Shown piece after piece: positions 14,177-15,716 of a DNA stretch of 15,716 bases (position 1 is the stretch's first letter; each line of letters starts with the position of its first letter). Under the pieces are notes generated by a model that was given only the letters and a program-made list of their open reading frames with translations, made no database searches and was not told the DNA's origin. Position numbers and translations under genes: made by a program. Origin of the DNA: an uncultured Eubacteriales bacterium (GTDB taxonomy: Bacteria; Bacillota; Clostridia; Oscillospirales; Acutalibacteraceae); contig CAJTNL010000024.1 in assembly GCA_910577755.1 (NCBI GenBank), positions 1 to 15,716 on the forward strand. The letters run 5' to 3'.

Positions 14177-14971
14177 ATGTCTCACACATCTGAAACAAAT
14201 ACATTTCATCTACCGCAATTCACGATTAATGATACAGTTTCGCCTGTTGATTTTAATGACGCTTTTTCTAATATTGATGCAAATGCAGTACCCAAAACTA
14301 GAAAAGTGAATAATAAAGCGTTAACAAACGATATTACATTAACGTTTAATGATGTAGGAGCAGTGCCTTCCAGCAGAACGGTTAACGGCAAGGCTTTATC
14401 CTCTAATATTACATTAACGGCTTCGGATGTAGGAGCAGTGCCTACATCAAGGACAATTAATAATCAACCTTTATCCTCCGATATTACATTATCTGCCTCA
14501 GATATTGGAGCGGTACCAACGACTAGAAAAATTAATGGTCAACCGCTTACAGATGACATTAATATCACTGTTGAAGGAGGATTTTTAGCCGCTCATCCAG
14601 TAGGTTCTATTTATATAAGCACTTCATCAACGAACCCCGGTACATTGTTTGGGGGCGTATGGCGAGCGTTTGCCCCGGGACGAGTATTAGTGGGTGTAAA
14701 TCCATCCGACAGTGATTTTAGCACATCAGGAAAAATGGGCGGCAGTAAGACGCATACATTAACAGTTAATGAAATGCCGAAGCATGTGCATACACAAACG
14801 TTGCATTGGAGTGCGCAGGCAGGAAATAGCAGCGTTGTCTCTCCGGCGTTGGAAACAAACGATCCGAGGGAATATTCTACATATCCGACCACAGGAGAGA
14901 CAGGAGGCGGACAACCGCACAACAACTTACAACCATACATCACATGTTACATGTGGAGAAGATCGGCATAA
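14177..14971 (+). CDS. Tail fibre with tandem repeats and phage tail-collar C-terminus
   Basis: A 264-residue receptor-binding or tail-tip fibre protein starting at ATG 14177 behind AAGGAG. Residues 1-37 are a short N-terminal anchor (HLPQFTINDTVSPVDFNDAF). Residues 38-135 are four 25-residue repeats (the last incomplete) of the form VPxxRxxNxxxLxxxITLxxxDxGA, which suit a triple-stranded shaft. Residues 140-264 make a collar-type head: HPVGSIYISTSSTNPGTLFGG, then WRAFAPGRVLVGVN, HTLTVNEMPKHVHTQ, and the closing NLQPYITCYMWRR. This ending is shared by many fibres that trimerise at the tip. Repeat number is a natural point of variation between phages. It is followed after 21 bases by the lysozyme gene. 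Confidence 0.87.
   Translation: MSHTSETNTFHLPQFTINDTVSPVDFNDAFSNIDANAVPKTRKVNNKALTNDITLTFNDVGAVPSSRTVNGKALSSNITLTASDVGAVPTSRTINNQPLSSDITLSASDIGAVPTTRKINGQPLTDDINITVEGGFLAAHPVGSIYISTSSTNPGTLFGGVWRAFAPGRVLVGVNPSDSDFSTSGKMGGSKTHTLTVNEMPKHVHTQTLHWSAQAGNSSVVSPALETNDPREYSTYPTTGETGGGQPHNNLQPYITCYMWRRSA
14288..14581 (+). repeat. Four tandem 75-base repeats encoding the fibre shaft
   Basis: Units begin at 14288, 14363, 14438 and 14513 (the last is 69 bases). All keep the 75-base period without a gap. Units 1 to 3 share exact stretches, for example GATGTAGGAGCAGTGCCT at two unit junctions. This suggests growth by unequal crossing-over. Confidence 0.85.
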
Positions 14972-14992
14972 ATAAAAATGGAGGAAATACAT

Positions 14993-15716
14993 ATGCAATT
15001 ATCAGTAATAGATGTGAGTGAACATCAAGGGCAAATTGATTGGAACAGAGTAAAAAATACGGGGATTGCAGGGGCAATGATTCGCTGTGGTTATGGAGTG
15101 AAAAATCCAAACCAGATTGACAAGCAATTTCACAATAACTTAGCAGGGTGTAAAGCGGTAGGTATGCCCTATGGTTTCTATCACTATTCCTACGCTATGA
15201 ATGCAGCGGAAGCGGAGAGAGAAGCAGACTTCTGTCTGGAAATCATTGCAGGCTCTAGTCCGCAATACCCTGTGGCGTTTGATATGGAGGAAAGCAGACA
15301 AGCGGCATTGGGTAAATCGGTATGCGCCGATATTGCGATTGCGTTCTGTAATAAAATCAAAGCCGCAGGATATATACCCATGCTGTATACCAATCTGAAT
15401 TGGTCGCGCAATTACATAGACATGGCGAAAATAGACGCGGCAGGGATTGACGTATGGATGGCGCAGTACAACACACAGTGCGATTATACGGGTAACTATG
15501 TGATGTGGCAGTATACGTCAAAAGGCGTGGTAGACGGCATTACAGCCAATACGGTGGATATGAATTGGTGCTATAAGGATTATACAAACGGAACAATCCC
15601 AGAACCAACACCGGAGCCTTCGCCGCAAGAACCGGAACCGAGCTATGATACATATACTGTTATGGCAGGGGATACGCTAAGCGGCATTGCGGCTAAGTTT
15701 GGTACAACCTATCAGG
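14993..15716 (+). CDS. Endolysin: GH25 lysozyme with C-terminal LysM (3'-truncated by the window)
   Basis: The cell-wall hydrolase that cuts the glycan between MurNAc and GlcNAc; 241 residues visible, the end lies outside. It starts at ATG 14993, with GGAGG at 14980-14984 and an 8-base spacer. The GH25 domain covers residues 4-195: SVIDVSEHQGQIDW (Asp7), GYGVKN, YGFYHYSYA, FDMEE (Asp97 and Glu99, the catalytic pair region), YTNLNW and VWMAQYN. A Pro/Glu-rich linker follows (about 203-219), then the start of a LysM repeat (YTVMAGDTLSGIAAKFGTTY, from 221) that would bind peptidoglycan. There is no signal peptide, so it would need a holin to reach the wall; none is seen between the fibre gene and here. 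It is the last gene of the visible operon. Confidence 0.93.
   Translation, partial: MQLSVIDVSEHQGQIDWNRVKNTGIAGAMIRCGYGVKNPNQIDKQFHNNLAGCKAVGMPYGFYHYSYAMNAAEAEREADFCLEIIAGSSPQYPVAFDMEESRQAALGKSVCADIAIAFCNKIKAAGYIPMLYTNLNWSRNYIDMAKIDAAGIDVWMAQYNTQCDYTGNYVMWQYTSKGVVDGITANTVDMNWCYKDYTNGTIPEPTPEPSPQEPEPSYDTYTVMAGDTLSGIAAKFGTTYQ

Noticed and set aside
14288..14581. Regular repeats read as a CRISPR-like array
   Set aside because: The repeats are contiguous, in frame at 75 bases and encode a periodic protein; there are no unrelated spacers.
14769..14975. 68-codon plus-strand frame in the fibre gene
   Set aside because: It is a shadow frame within the collar domain and has no ribosome binding site.

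Overview
The window is the late, structural half of a temperate siphovirus, either an integrated prophage or a phage genome. The host is probably a member of the Bacillota (Clostridia or Negativicutes). The evidence is an AT-rich composition, strong AGGAGG-type ribosome binding sites, free use of GTG and TTG starts, and a gene order and protein families (SPP1-Gp6-like portal, Phage_min_cap2, the three short Minor_capsid proteins, Gp15) typical of A118-like phages of low-GC Gram-positive bacteria. No integrase, repressor, replication gene, tRNA, rRNA, IS element or CRISPR array is visible. I assigned families by reading the sequence, without a database search.

Layout. Positions 1-377 hold the end of an upstream operon: two tiny zinc-ribbon proteins. 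A hairpin that can terminate in both directions follows (392-420). Next comes one minus-strand gene (451-591) with its own promoter (623-650), encoding a 46-residue peptide that looks like a double-glycine-leader bacteriocin or pheromone precursor. It is flanked like a 'moron' cargo gene and is the most unusual item here. At 711-1124 lies a sigma-region-4-like late regulator. A 252-base noncoding leader (1125-1376) follows, with a tandem TGTCCG box at the -35 position of a weak promoter, which I infer to be the regulator's target. It also carries a hairpin and a CpG-rich stretch that could be part of a packaging site.

The rest is one plus-strand late operon with tight spacing and many overlaps. 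Packaging and head genes are the small terminase, large terminase, portal (apparently starting at ATT), minor capsid protein, scaffold and major capsid protein. The neck has an adaptor, a stopper-like protein, and Minor_capsid_2- and Minor_capsid_3-like proteins. The tail has a tube protein, an assembly chaperone, Gp15 with a possible programmed frameshift between those two, a tape measure protein, a 657-residue hub and a collar-domain fibre. Between Gp15 and the tape measure gene is a Com-like zinc finger whose last conserved segment is out of frame. The window ends inside a GH25 lysozyme with a LysM domain.

How they work together: the regulator probably switches on the operon. Scaffold and capsid protein build the procapsid around the portal; no capsid protease gene is seen, so assembly looks scaffold-driven. 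The terminase packages DNA, the neck proteins close the head, and a tail whose length is set by a 695-residue tape measure joins it. The GH25 enzyme releases progeny. The GG-type peptide stands outside this plan and is probably expressed in the lysogen.
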